DNA from: Misgurnus anguillicaudatus
Taxonomy: Eukaryota; Chordata; Actinopteri; Cypriniformes; Cobitidae
DNA length: 64,000 nt
Direction of reading: 5' to 3'
NCBI RefSeq assembly: GCF_027580225.2
Contig: NC_073340.2
Coordinates: 17,864,001-17,928,000 of the forward strand
Each line of letters starts with the position of its first letter. Within the stretch, counting starts at the first letter, position 1. The translations under genes and the position numbers were made by a program. The notes under the pieces were generated by a model. The model made no database searches. It had not been told where the DNA came from and was given only the letters and a program-made list of their open reading frames with translations. This document shows, in pieces, positions 23,401 through 35,400 of the stretch.

Positions 23401-26400
23401 ACCAAAAACGGTTTGGTATCGTTTGACTCGGCATGCCTCAAGGAATCTAACAAGACCTCCTTCATGATTTTAGACTCAAGTGTGAAGTAGTTATAAGCAA
23501 AAATATGCATTTTTCGAATTTCGTGACCACTAGGTGGCGCTGTGACGAAACGTTGCAGGCAACCTCAAGTCATGACTGTAATGACATATACCAAGTTTCG
23601 TGTCGATACAATAATGTTTTGCGAAGATACAGCCTCACGTCCGTTTTGGCGTGCTCGCCGCCGTATATGTTGTCAATTTATATGAGAACGCATTGGTCTA
23701 TCAAAAAGCTTTTGATAACTTTTTGTCTGGGGTGTCTCTAGATGCTACATACCAAAGGACATGCAAATCGGACGAACGCTCTAGGAGGAGTTCGAAAAAG
23801 TAGGTTTTAAGGAAAATTCAAAATGGCGGAAAGATGTGCATGACAGAAATGACATCAATGTGTGCAATTGAATCATCATAAGCAAAGGATTCAGAGGAAA
23901 CAAGAATTTAGTTTCTAGGACTCACGGGTCAGAAGTTATGAGCATGAACATAAGTGGATTTTTGGACTGTTGGTGGCGCTAGAGGGTTTGAGTCAGACAA
24001 ACCAATGTTGCTATAGTAACTTCTGAGACTGTCCTCTACATGTGTGCCAAATTTCATAACTTTCCTACGTACGGTTCTATGGGCTGCCATTGACTTCAAT
24101 GGCGGAAGAACAAGAAGAAGAAATATAGCTGCAAGCAGCGATACCGGGGTCAAGCCAAACATGGCAATAAATGATTCATACGTGATAACTGTCATGATTT
24201 AAGATCTAAGTTTGCATTAGTTTTATGAAAAAATAGCATTTTTTTGTATCTTGAGACCACTAGGTGGCGCTTTGCCGAAACAATAGATGGTGCCTCAGGT
24301 CATGACTGTGATGACACATACCAAATTTAGTGTAAATACAATAAAGCGATACGGAGATATAGTCTTAAATGACTTGACCACTAGGGGGCACTGACCAAAC
24401 AATAAATTGTGACTCAGGTCTTGATTGTGATGACACCCACCAAATTTGGTGTAAATACAATAAAGCGATATGGAGATATAGCCTTAAATGACTTGACCAC
24501 TAGGGGGCACTGACCAAAAAATAAATTGTGACTCAGGTCTTGATTGTGATGACACCCACCAAATTTGGTGTAAATACGATAAAGAGATGCAGAGATATAG
24601 CTTCAAATCTCTTGACCACTAGGGGGCACCGGAAAGTTTACAAGTCCTCCCAGAACATGTTGCTGATGAACCATACCAAGTTTCATAACAATACGTAATT
24701 GCGTTTCTGAAATACTTGAACTTAAAGAAAAATTCAAAATGGCCGACACACAAAATGGCCGACCAAAAACCATTTGGTATCGTTTGACTCGGCATGCCTC
24801 ACGAAATCTAACAAGACAACTCTCATAATTTTACATTCAAGTTTGCAGTAGTTATAAGCAAAAATAGACATTTTTTATATCTCGTGACCAGTAGGGGGCA
24901 GTGTGACGAAATGGTGCATGCACCCTCAGGTCATCACTGTTATGACATATACCAAGTCTCATATTAATACACAAAAGTTTTGCGAAGATACAGGCTCAAA
25001 CACATTTTGGCGTGCTCGCCCTCGCATTCTTTGATGCGTTATACGACAACAAATAGGTCTACCGAAAAGCTTTTGATAACTTTTTGTCTAGAGTGTCTCT
25101 AGATGATGCATACCAAAAATCAAGCCAATCACACGAGCGCTCTAGGAGGAGTTCGAAAAAGTAGGTGTTCAATATAATTCAAAATGGCCGACAGGAAGTA
25201 GGTTTGACTCAGACATATTTGGTACAGTCGGACTCAGCATGAGCCAAGGAATCAATAGAGTGAAGTCTTATGTCATAGTGGCAATTTAATCAAATGATAT
25301 AAAGATTTTAAACAATTTATTTACATATCCTGACCACTAGGTGGCGCCATCCTAAAGATTTATAGGTGCGCTCAGAACATGTCACTGATGAACCATGCCA
25401 AATTTCGTAGCGATACGCCATTCGGTTTGTGAAATACTGAACTTAATGAGAAAATTCTAAATGGCCGACACCCAAAATGGCCGACCGAAAACCGTTTGGT
25501 ATCGTTTGACTCGGCATGCCTAAAGGAATCTAACAAGACCAACTTCATGATTTTAGACTCAAGTTTGAAGTAGTTATAAGCGAAAATAGGCATTTTTCGA
25601 ATCTCGTGACCACTAGGTGGCGCTGTGACGAAACGTTGCAGTCACCCTCAGTTCATGACTGTAATGACATATACCAAGTTTCGTGTCGATACACCAAAGT
25701 GTTGCAAAGATACAGCCACACGTCTGTTTTGGCGTGCTCGCCGCCATATATGTTGTTAATTTATACGAGAACGCATTGGTCTATAAAAAAGCTTTTGATA
25801 ACTTTTTGTCAGGGGTGTCTCTAGATGCTATATACCAAAGGACATGCAAATCGGACAAACGCTCTAGGAGGAGTTCGAAAAAGTAGGTTTTACGGAAAAT
25901 TCAAAATGGCGGAAAGATGTGCATGACACAAATGACATCAATGTGTGCAATTGAATCAACACGAGCCAAGGATTAAGAGGAAACAAGAATTTAGTTTCTA
26001 GGACTCATGGGTCAGAAGTTATGAGCATGAACATAAGTGGACTTTTGGACTGTTGGTGGCGCTAGAGAGTTTGAGTTAGACACACCAAATTTGCTATAGT
26101 AACTTCTAAGACTGTCCTGTACATGTGTGCCAAATTTCATAACTTTCCTATGTACGGTTCTATGGGCTGCCATTGACTTCAATGGCGGAAGAGGAAGAAT
26201 AATAATAATAATAATAATAAGAAAACTAACAATAACAATAGGGTTCTACGCCCCTTCGGGGCTTGACCCCTAATAATATAGCTGCAAGCAGCGATACCGG
26301 GGTCAAGCCAAACATGGCAAAAAATGATTCATAAGTGATGACTGTCATGATTTAAGATCTAAGTTTGTATTAGTTTTATGAAAAAAATAGCAATTTTTTG

Positions 26401-29400
26401 TATCTTGAGACCACTAGGTGGCGCTTTGCCGAAACAATAGATGGTGCCTCAGGTCATGACTGTAATGACACATACCAAATTTAGTGTAAATACAATAAAG
26501 CAATACAGAGATATAGCCTTTAATGACTTGACCACTAGGGGGCACTGACCAAACAATAAATTGTGACTCAGGTCTTGATTGTGATGACACCCACCAAATT
26601 TGGTGTAAATACGATAAAGAGATGCAGAGATATAGCTTCAAATCTCTTGACCACTAGGGGGCGCCGAAAAGTTTACAAGTCCTCCCAGAACATGTTGCTG
26701 ATGAACCATACCAAGTTTCATAACAATACGCAATTGCGTTTCTGAAATACTTGAACTTAAAGAAAAAATTCAAAATGGCCGACACACAAAATGGCTGACC
26801 AAAAACCATTTGGTATCGTTTGACTCGGCATGCCTTCCGAAATCTAACAAGACCAGTCTCATAATTTTACATTCAAGTTTGCAGTAGTTATAAGCAAAAA
26901 TAGACATTTTTTATATCTCGTGACCATTAGGGGGCAGTGTGACGAAACAGTGCATGCACCCTCAGGTCATCACTGTTATGACATATACCAAGTCTCATAT
27001 TAATACGCAAAAGTTTTGCGAAGATACAGGCTCAAACACATTTTGGCGTGCTCGCCCTCGCATTCTTTGATGCGTTATACGACAACGGATAGGTCTACCG
27101 AAAAGCTTTTGATAACTTTTTGTCTGGAGTGTCTCTAGATGATGCGTACCAAAAATCAAGCCAATCACTCGAGCGCTCTAGGAGGAGTTCGAAAAAGTAG
27201 GTGTTCAATATAATTCAAAATGGCCGACAGGAAGTAGGTTTGACTCAGACATATTTGGTACAGTCGGACTCAGCATGAGCCAAGGAATCAATAGAGTGAA
27301 GTCTTATGTCAGTGTGGCAATTTAATCAAATGATATAAAGATTTTTAAAAATTTTTTACATATCCTGACCACTAGGTGGCGCCGTCCTAAAGATTTATTG
27401 GTGCGCTCAGAACATGTCACTGATGAACCATGCCAAATTTCGTAGCGATACGCCATTCTGTTTGTGAAATACTGAACTTAATGAGAAAATTCAAAATGGC
27501 CGACACCCAAAATGGCCGACCGAAAACCGTTTGGTATCGTTTGACACGGCATGCCTCAAGGAATCTAACAAGACCACCTTCATGATTTTAGACTCAAGTT
27601 TGAAGTAGTTATAAGCGAAAATAGGCATTTTTCGAATCTCGTTACCACTAGGTGGCGCTGTGACGAAACGTTGCAGGCACCCTCAGGTCATGACTGTTAT
27701 GACATATACCAAGTTTCGTGTCGATACAATAAAGTTTTGCGAAGATACGGCCTCACGTCCGTTTTGGCGTGCTCGCCGCCATATATGTTGTCAATTTATA
27801 CGAGAACGCATTGGTCTACCGAAAAGCTTTTGATAACTTTTTGTCTTGGGTGTCTCTAGATGCTACATACCAAAGGACATGCAAATCGGACAAACGGTCT
27901 AGGAGGAGTTCGAAAAAGTAGGTTTTACGAAAAATTCAAAATGGCGGAAAGATGTGCATGACACAAATGACATCAATGTGTGCAATTGAATCATCATGAG
28001 CCAAGGATTCAGAGGAAACAAGAATTTAGTTTCTAGGACTCACGGGTCAGAAGTTGTGAGCATGAACAAAAGTGGATTTTTGGACTGTTGGTGGCGCTAG
28101 AGGGTTTGAGTCAGAGATGCCAATGTTGCTATAGTAACTTCTGAGACTGTCCTCTACATGTGTGCCAAATTTCATAACTTTCCTATGTACGGTTCTATGG
28201 GCTGCCATTGACTTTCGGCGGAAGAACGAGGAAGATAAATAATAATAATAATAAGAAAACTAACAATAACAATAGGGTTCTACGCCCCTTCGGGGCTTGA
28301 CCCCTAAATATATAAATATAGCTGCAAGCAGCGATACCGGGGTCAAGCCAAAAATGGCAAAAAATGATTCATACGTGATGACTGTCATGATTTAAGATCT
28401 AATTTTGCATTAGTTTTATGAAAAAAATAGCAATTTCTTTGTATCTTGAGACCACTAGGTGGCGCTGTGCCGAAACAATAGATGGTGCCTCAGGTCATGA
28501 CTGTGATGACACATACCAAATTTAGTGTAAATACAATAAAGCGATACGGAGATATAGCCTTAAATGACTTGACCACTAGGGGGCACTGACCAAAAAATAA
28601 ATTGTGACTCAGGTCTTGATTGTGATGACACCCACCAAATTTGGTGCAAATACGATAAAGAGATGAAGAGATATAGCTTCAAATCTCTTGACCACTAGGG
28701 GGCGCCGAAAAGTTTACAAGTCCTCTCAGAACATGTTGCTGATGAACCATACCAAGTTTCATAACAATACGCAATTGCGTTTCTGAAATACTTGAATTTA
28801 AAGAAAAAATTCAAAATGTCCGACACACAAAATGGCTGACCAAAACCATTTGGTATCGTTTGACTCGGCATGCCTCACGAAATCTAACAAAACTAGTCTC
28901 ATAATTTTACATTCAGGTTTGCAGTAGTTATAAGCAAAAATAGACATATTTTATATCTCGTGACCAGTAGGGGGCAGTGTGACGAAATGGTGCATGCACC
29001 CTCAGGTCATCACTGTTATGACATATACCAAGTCTCATATTAATACGCAAAAGTTTTGCGAAGATACAGGCTCAAACACATTTTGGCGTGCTCGCCCTCA
29101 CATTCTTTGATGCGTTATACGACAACGAATAGGTCTACCGAAAAGCTTTTGATAACTTTTTGTCTAGAGTGTCTCTAGATGATGCATACCAAAAATCAAG
29201 CCAATCACACGAGCGCTCTAGGAGGAGTTCGAAAAAGTAGGTGTTCAATATAATTCAAAATGGCCGACAGGAAGTACGTTTGACTCAGACATATTTGGTA
29301 CAGTCGGACTCGGCATGAGCCAAGGAATCAATAGAGTGAAGATTTATGTCAGTGTGGCAATTTAATCAAATGATATAAAGATTTTAAACAATTTATTTAC

Positions 29401-32400
29401 ATATCCTGACCACTAGGTGGCGCCGTCCTAAAGATTTATAGGTGCGCTCAGAACATGTCACCCATGAACCATGCCAAATTTCGTAACCATACGCCATTCG
29501 GTTTGTGAAATACTGAACTTAATGAGAAAATTCAAAATGGCCGACACCCAAAATGGCCGACCGAAAACCGTTAGGTATCGTTTGACTCGGCATGCCTCAA
29601 GGAGTCTAACAAGACCACCTTCATGATTTTAGACTCAAGTTTGAAGTAGTTATAAGCGAAAATATGCATTTTTCGAATCTCGTGACCACTAGGTGGCGCT
29701 GTGACAAAACGTTGCAGGCACCCTCAGGTCATGACTGTAATGACATATACCAAGTTTCGTGTCGATACAATAAAGTTTTGCGAAGATATGGCCTCACGTC
29801 CGTTTTGGCGTGCTCGCCGCCATATATGTTGTCAATTTATACGAGAACGCATTGGTCTATCAAAAAGCTTTTGATAACTTTTTGTCTGGGGTGTCTCTAG
29901 ATGCTATATACCAAAGGACATGCAAATCGGACGGACGGTCTAGGAGGAGTTCGAAAAAGTAGGTTTTACGGAAAAATCAAAATGGCGGAAAGATTTGCAT
30001 GACACAAATGACATCAACGTATGCAATTGAATCATCATGAGCCAAGGATTCAGAAGAAACAGGAATTTAGTTTCTAGGACTCACGGGTCAGAAGTTATGA
30101 GCATGAACATAAGTGGATTTTTGGACTGTTGGTGGCGCTAGAGGGTTTGAGTCAGACACACCAATGTTGCTATAGTAACTTCTAAGACCGTCCTCTACAT
30201 GTGTGCCAAATTTCATAACTTTCCTATGTACGGTTCTATGGGCTGCCATTGACTTTAATGGCGGAAGAACAAGAAGAAGAATAATATATAATAATAATAA
30301 TAAATATAGCTGCAAGCAGCGATACCGGGGTCAAGCCAAACATGGCAAAAAATTATTCATACGTGATGACTGTCATGATTTAAGATCTAAGTTTGCATTA
30401 GTTTTATGAAAAAATAGCAATTTTTTGTATCTTGAGACCACTAGGTGGCGCGGTGCAGAATTAATAGATGGTGCCTCAGGTCATGACTGTGATGACACAC
30501 ACCAAATTTAGTGTAAATACGATAAAGCAATACAGAGATATAGCCTTAAATGACTTGACCACTAGGGGGCACTAACCAAACAATAAATTGTGACTCAGGT
30601 CTTGATTGTGATGACACCCACCAAATTTGGTGTAAATACAATAAAGAGATGCAGAGATATAGCCTTAAATGACTTGACCACTAGGGGGCACTAACCAAAC
30701 AATAAATTGTGACTCAGGTCTTGATTGTGATGACACCCACCAAATTTGGTGTAAATACAATAAAGAGATGCAGAGATATAGCCTTAAATGACTTGACCAC
30801 TAGGGGGCACTGACCAAAAAATAAATTGTGACTTAGGTCTTGATTGTGATGACACCCACCAAATTTGGTGTAAATACGATAAAGAGATGCAGAGATATAG
30901 CTTCAAATCTCTTGACCACTAGGGGGCACCGAAAAGTTTACAAGTCCTCCCAGAACATGTAGGTAATGAACCATACCAAGTTTCATAACAATACACAGTT
31001 GCGTTTCTGAAATACTTGAACTTAAAGAAAAATTCAAAATGGCCGACACACAAAATGGCCGACCAAAAACCATTTGGTATCGTTTGACTCGGCATGCCTC
31101 ACGTAATCTAACAAGACTAATCTCATAATTTTACATTCAATTTTGAAGTAGTTATAAGCAAAAATAGACATTTTTTATATCTCGTGACCAGTAGGGGGCA
31201 GTATGACGAAATGGTGCATGCACCCTCAGGTCATCACTGTTATGACATATACCAAGTCTCATATTAATACGCAAAAGTTTTGCAAAGATACAGGCTCAAA
31301 CACATTTTGGCGTGCTCGCCCTCGCATTCTTTGATGCGTTATACGACAATGGATAGGTCTACCGAAAATCTTTTGATAACTTTTTGTCTAGAGTGTCTCT
31401 AGATGATGCATACCAAAAATCAAGCCAATCACACGAGCGCTCTAGGAGGAGTTCGAAAAAGTAGGTGTTCAATATAATTCAAAATGGCCGACAGGAAGTA
31501 GGTTTGACTCAGACATATTTGGTACAGTCGGACTCAGCATGAGCCAAGGAATCAATAGAGTGAAGTCTTATGTCATAGTGGCAATTTAATCAAATGATAT
31601 AAAGATTTTAAACAATTTATTTACATATCCTGACCACTAGGTGGCGCCGTCCTAAAGATTTATAGGTGCGCTCAGAACATGTCACTGATGAACCATGCCA
31701 AATTTCGTAGCGATACGCCATTCGGTTTGTGAAATACTGAACTTAATGAGAAAATTCAAAATGGCCGACACCCAAAATGGCCGACCGAAAACGGTTTGGT
31801 ATCGTTTGACTCGGCATGCCTCAAGGAATCTAACAAGACCTCCTTCATGATTTTAGACTTAAGTTTGAAGTAGTTATAAGCGAAAATAGGCATTTTTCGA
31901 ATCTCGTGACCACTAGGTGGCGCTGTGACGAAACGTTGCAGGCACCCTCAGGTCATGACTGTTATGACATATACCAAGTTTCGTGTCGATACACAAAAGT
32001 TTTGCGAAGATACGGCCTCACGTCCGTTTTGGCGTGCTCGCCGCCATATATGTTGTCAATTTATATGAGAACGCATTGGTCTATCAAAAAGCTTTTGATA
32101 ACTTTTTGTCTTGGGTGTCTCTAGATGCTACATACCAAAGGACATGCAAATCGGACAAACGGTCTAGGAGGAGTTCGAAAAAGTAGGTTTTACGAAAAAT
32201 TCAAAATGGCGGAAAGATGTGCATGACACAAATGACATCAATTTGTGCAATTGAATCATCATGAGCCAAGGATTCAGAGGAAACAAGAATTTAGTTTCTA
32301 GGACTCACGGGTCAGAAGTTGTGAGCATGAACATAAGTGGATTTTTGGACTGTTGGTGGCGCTAGAGGGTTTGAGTCAGACACACCAATGTTGCTATAGT

Positions 32401-35400
32401 AACTTCTGAGACTGTCCTCTACATGTGTGCCAAATTTCATAACTTTCCTACATACGGTTCTATGGGCTGCCATTGACTTCAATGGCGGAAGAACAAGAAA
32501 CAGAATAATAATAAGAAAACTAACAATAACAATAGGGTTCTACGCCCCTTCGGGGCTTGACCCCTAATAAGAAAACTAACAATAACAATAGGGTTCTACG
32601 CCCCTTCGGGGCTTGACCCCTAATTAAAACACGACTTCTTTTGAAATCAAGACCTGGGCATCGAAAGTGCGCCCCGAGTGGCAAAGGTTCTCAGCGTTGC
32701 ATAGGATAAAGCCTGGGAGAATCTCTTCCTCCTCAATGCCTTTGAGTCGAAGCTTTAAGTTTTCGCCAGGGCCAGCGTACTCTGTCTCCACATCATCAGA
32801 GAGCAGACTCAACACCTCCACTGTGTGCTGGGGAATAAGAAACAACATAATGTCAACATAATCACATTAACTGTGATTATTCAAGATAATATCATTTTAC
32901 ATCTATAATAATAAATGAAATAGTATATATAATATGTAATAATAAAAACATATTGCATTTGTAACAAATGAAAAAGCATTAATGTACACATGGTTGGTTT
33001 GTACAGTCTTACCCTATTTGGCATCATAATAAGTTGTTGTGCTTTGCCTATATTTCCAGACTCCAGTTTCCCAAGAACTACGGTTCCCATGTCCTATAAA
33101 GCAGATTATAAAAGAGACAAAAATAAGTACTTTCCTTTCAAATCCTTTTTCACCTTTCAACCATATGTGAAGCTTTGATGTTGATATTTTTATTGAATAA
33201 AACCAATGGTCCTGCTACCTTTTAAAAAAATAAAACTAGTAGGCAAGGCTATTATAATCAGAAGTTAATTTTATTTTATGAGTTGATATTCTTGATGACA
33301 TAATATCTCACTCTTTCCGTCTCACTTGTAGGAGATCTGTTGAGAACACACTATTCTTATTCCTGTCAAAATACTACTCCACACTGCAGTATTTAAATAA
33401 CTAGGAAATATCATTATAAAACTGAAAAATAGCAGTATTTGGAGCATTAGAAAAGTCTAGTTAGAAACACCTAAGCATAATATTTTAGCCTCATGGAAGC
33501 AACTTTGAGGAAATGAAGGCCCTACATTTTCAAATACCGTATTTTCCGGACTATAAATTGCACTTTTTTCATAGTTTGGCTGGTCCTGCGACTTATAGTC
33601 AGGTGCAACTTGTAAGTCAGTATGAATAAATTTTGACGTATGTGAACCAAGACAACATTACCGTCTACTGCCACTAGAGTCCGCTATATGCTGCTCCTGT
33701 ATTTATGTAATTCAATGGATTCAGTGATGTGGAATGACGAGCCTGCGAACTTGATGATCGCGTTGGCTTGTTCTGTTCATTTAGCCTACTTAGCCTTCCA
33801 TGTATGTTCAGGCTATTGTGTATCATGTAAATTACTGATAATGTTACGTTAACATACGGACACCTATTCAGCCTGCTGTTCTGTGTACTATTATTTAGTT
33901 GAATAACTTGCCTTTCCAGATTAAATGTCTGTTCTTCGGCTTGGATTTTGTGAAATAATTTTCTAAATAAATGTGACATATAGTCCACTGCGATTTATAT
34001 ATGTTTTTTGTCTTCATGCCGCATTTTTGATTGATGCGACTTATATTCCGGAGCGACGTATAGTCCAGAAAATACAGACGAAACTGACAAGATTAGACAA
34101 AGGCTATTGAACATCTATCACAGTACAACAGAGCCATTAAAGGGCACCTATTATGCCCATTTTCAAAATACCCCAGTCACCCAACATATTTTTTATAATG
34201 TCCAAAATGCCCCTATTTGGGTGGGAGCAAAAAAACACTGTTTTGGTGTTTGTACCTTTAAATGCAAAACAGCTACTGCTTCTCACCACCTTTACCAAAA
34301 GAGACAGTGAGCGCCTTCAGTTAAAATAGATCTAATTCCTGTCTGAGACAATATTATCTCACTATTGAGATATGGCGGACAGTGTACAACTCGCTGATGA
34401 CGGAAACTATGGTAATGCAGGACTGTAAATCAGTGGCTGTAGGAGGGGCTTCATAAGTGTGACGTCATATTAACAAGAGAATTAAAAAAGCATGTCTAAT
34501 GAGACTGGTTTGGTTTAATGGGGATTTAGAAAAGAAGGAGTGGGTGATTTTTTTCATTGTAGGGTGGTTGTGTTCACACACTGCCAACACACATTTAGGT
34601 CCAAATACCTTGTAAATGTGAATTTTGCATACAAGGTGCTCTTTAAATGCAAGATTACACATTAGGGGGCGGTTTAGGACAGTGTTTACATTAAAGGACA
34701 AGTTCAGTATTTTACATTTAAAGCCCTGCTTTCAAACTGTTCACGATGAAACAGAACGGTTTTGACTGAAATCTGGACATATGATGCTGGCCCGAGAATC
34801 TTCGGCTTCTGTTGCATCAGCTCCCACCTCCACAATGGGTGCACAGGTGCACTGGAACAATCTTTCCTAAAATGCATTAAACTGTCGTCTATAGCAAACC
34901 AATAAATATATGAAACAAAAAAACAAAAAAAACTGTCGTCTACAAAGACGTGAAACTCACCGAGTGGTCGGGGGTGTTCACTGATATGCTCACACAAAAA
35001 TCGCTGTAAAAGATGCTTTCCAACACTTGTTTTAGCATTCGTTGTTAACTTGTGGACCTATTTTTCCAAACACCTCACACCCGTATATTCTTCCGTTTGG
35101 AGCTTGAATAATAGACACTCCAGCCCAGGTGGTGGCGATAATCCACCTTTGCCAATTGCAAGAATACAAACCACGGTCCCGGCGCAGAGTAATACCGTCC
35201 CTCACAGCACATCTAATACAAGTCAATGGAGTTGACAAAAACTACGATAAAACCTGTTGGAATGCATCTTTTGCAGCGATTTTTGTATGAGCATACCAGC
35301 GAACACCCCCGACCACTCGGTGAGCCCCACATCCCTGCAAACGAAAGTCCAATGCATTCCAGGAAGGATTGCTCCAGTGCACCCACGCAGCCACTGCAGA

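Larger units (their letters stand above)
19070..31923 (+). promoter_or_regulatory. 42 co-oriented CTCF-consensus-like motifs
   Basis: Across the array I count 42 copies of CCA(C/G/T)TAGG(G/T)GGC followed by A/G and a variable base. Most are preceded by TGA and followed by C/T, which fits the published 19-bp CTCF consensus (yDRCCASYAGRKGGCRSYV) at every position. Types are TGACCACTAGGTGGCGCTG, TGACCACTAGGGGGCACTG, TGACCACTAGGGGGCGCCG and TGACCAGTAGGGGGCAGTG. All lie on the plus strand, opposite to gspt1 transcription. The motif match is directly visible; binding in the cell is not. Confidence 0.7.
17967..32623 (+). repeat. Tandem array of seven ~2.1 kb repeat units in gspt1 intron 11
   Basis: Seven head-to-tail units start with ATATAGCTGCAAGCAGC at 17967, 19803, 22038, 24123, 26276, 28316 and 30304 (lengths 1836, 2235, 2085, 2153, 2040, 1988 and 2320). 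Near the 5' end each has GGGGTCAAGCC. Most units end with a microsatellite (GAA/TAA), then GAAAACTAACAATAACAATA, GGGTTCTACG, the hairpin GCCCCTTCGGGGC and TTGACCCCTAA. GGGGTCAAGCC and GGCTTGACCCC are an 11-bp inverted pair. Inside are two to five 120-bp sub-repeats and several AAAATGGCCGAC blocks. No transposase, Rep/helicase or reverse transcriptase frame is visible. The frames of about 60-90 codons that recur once per unit are by-products of the repetition. The array begins 56 bp from the exon 12 acceptor and ends 31 bp from the exon 11 donor, so it makes up nearly the whole intron. Structure suggests a non-autonomous Helentron-like element amplified in tandem; this is inference. Confidence 0.9.

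Noticed and set aside
20209..32186. Recurrent small frames (about 60-90 codons, both strands) inside each array unit
   Set aside because: They recur because the DNA recurs. They have no initiation context or recognised domain, vary in length between units, and lie in a spliced intron.
17967..32623. CRISPR array or centromeric satellite
   Set aside because: Units are about 2 kb with 120-bp sub-repeats, no unique spacers and no cas-like genes; the copy number and intronic position do not fit a centromere.
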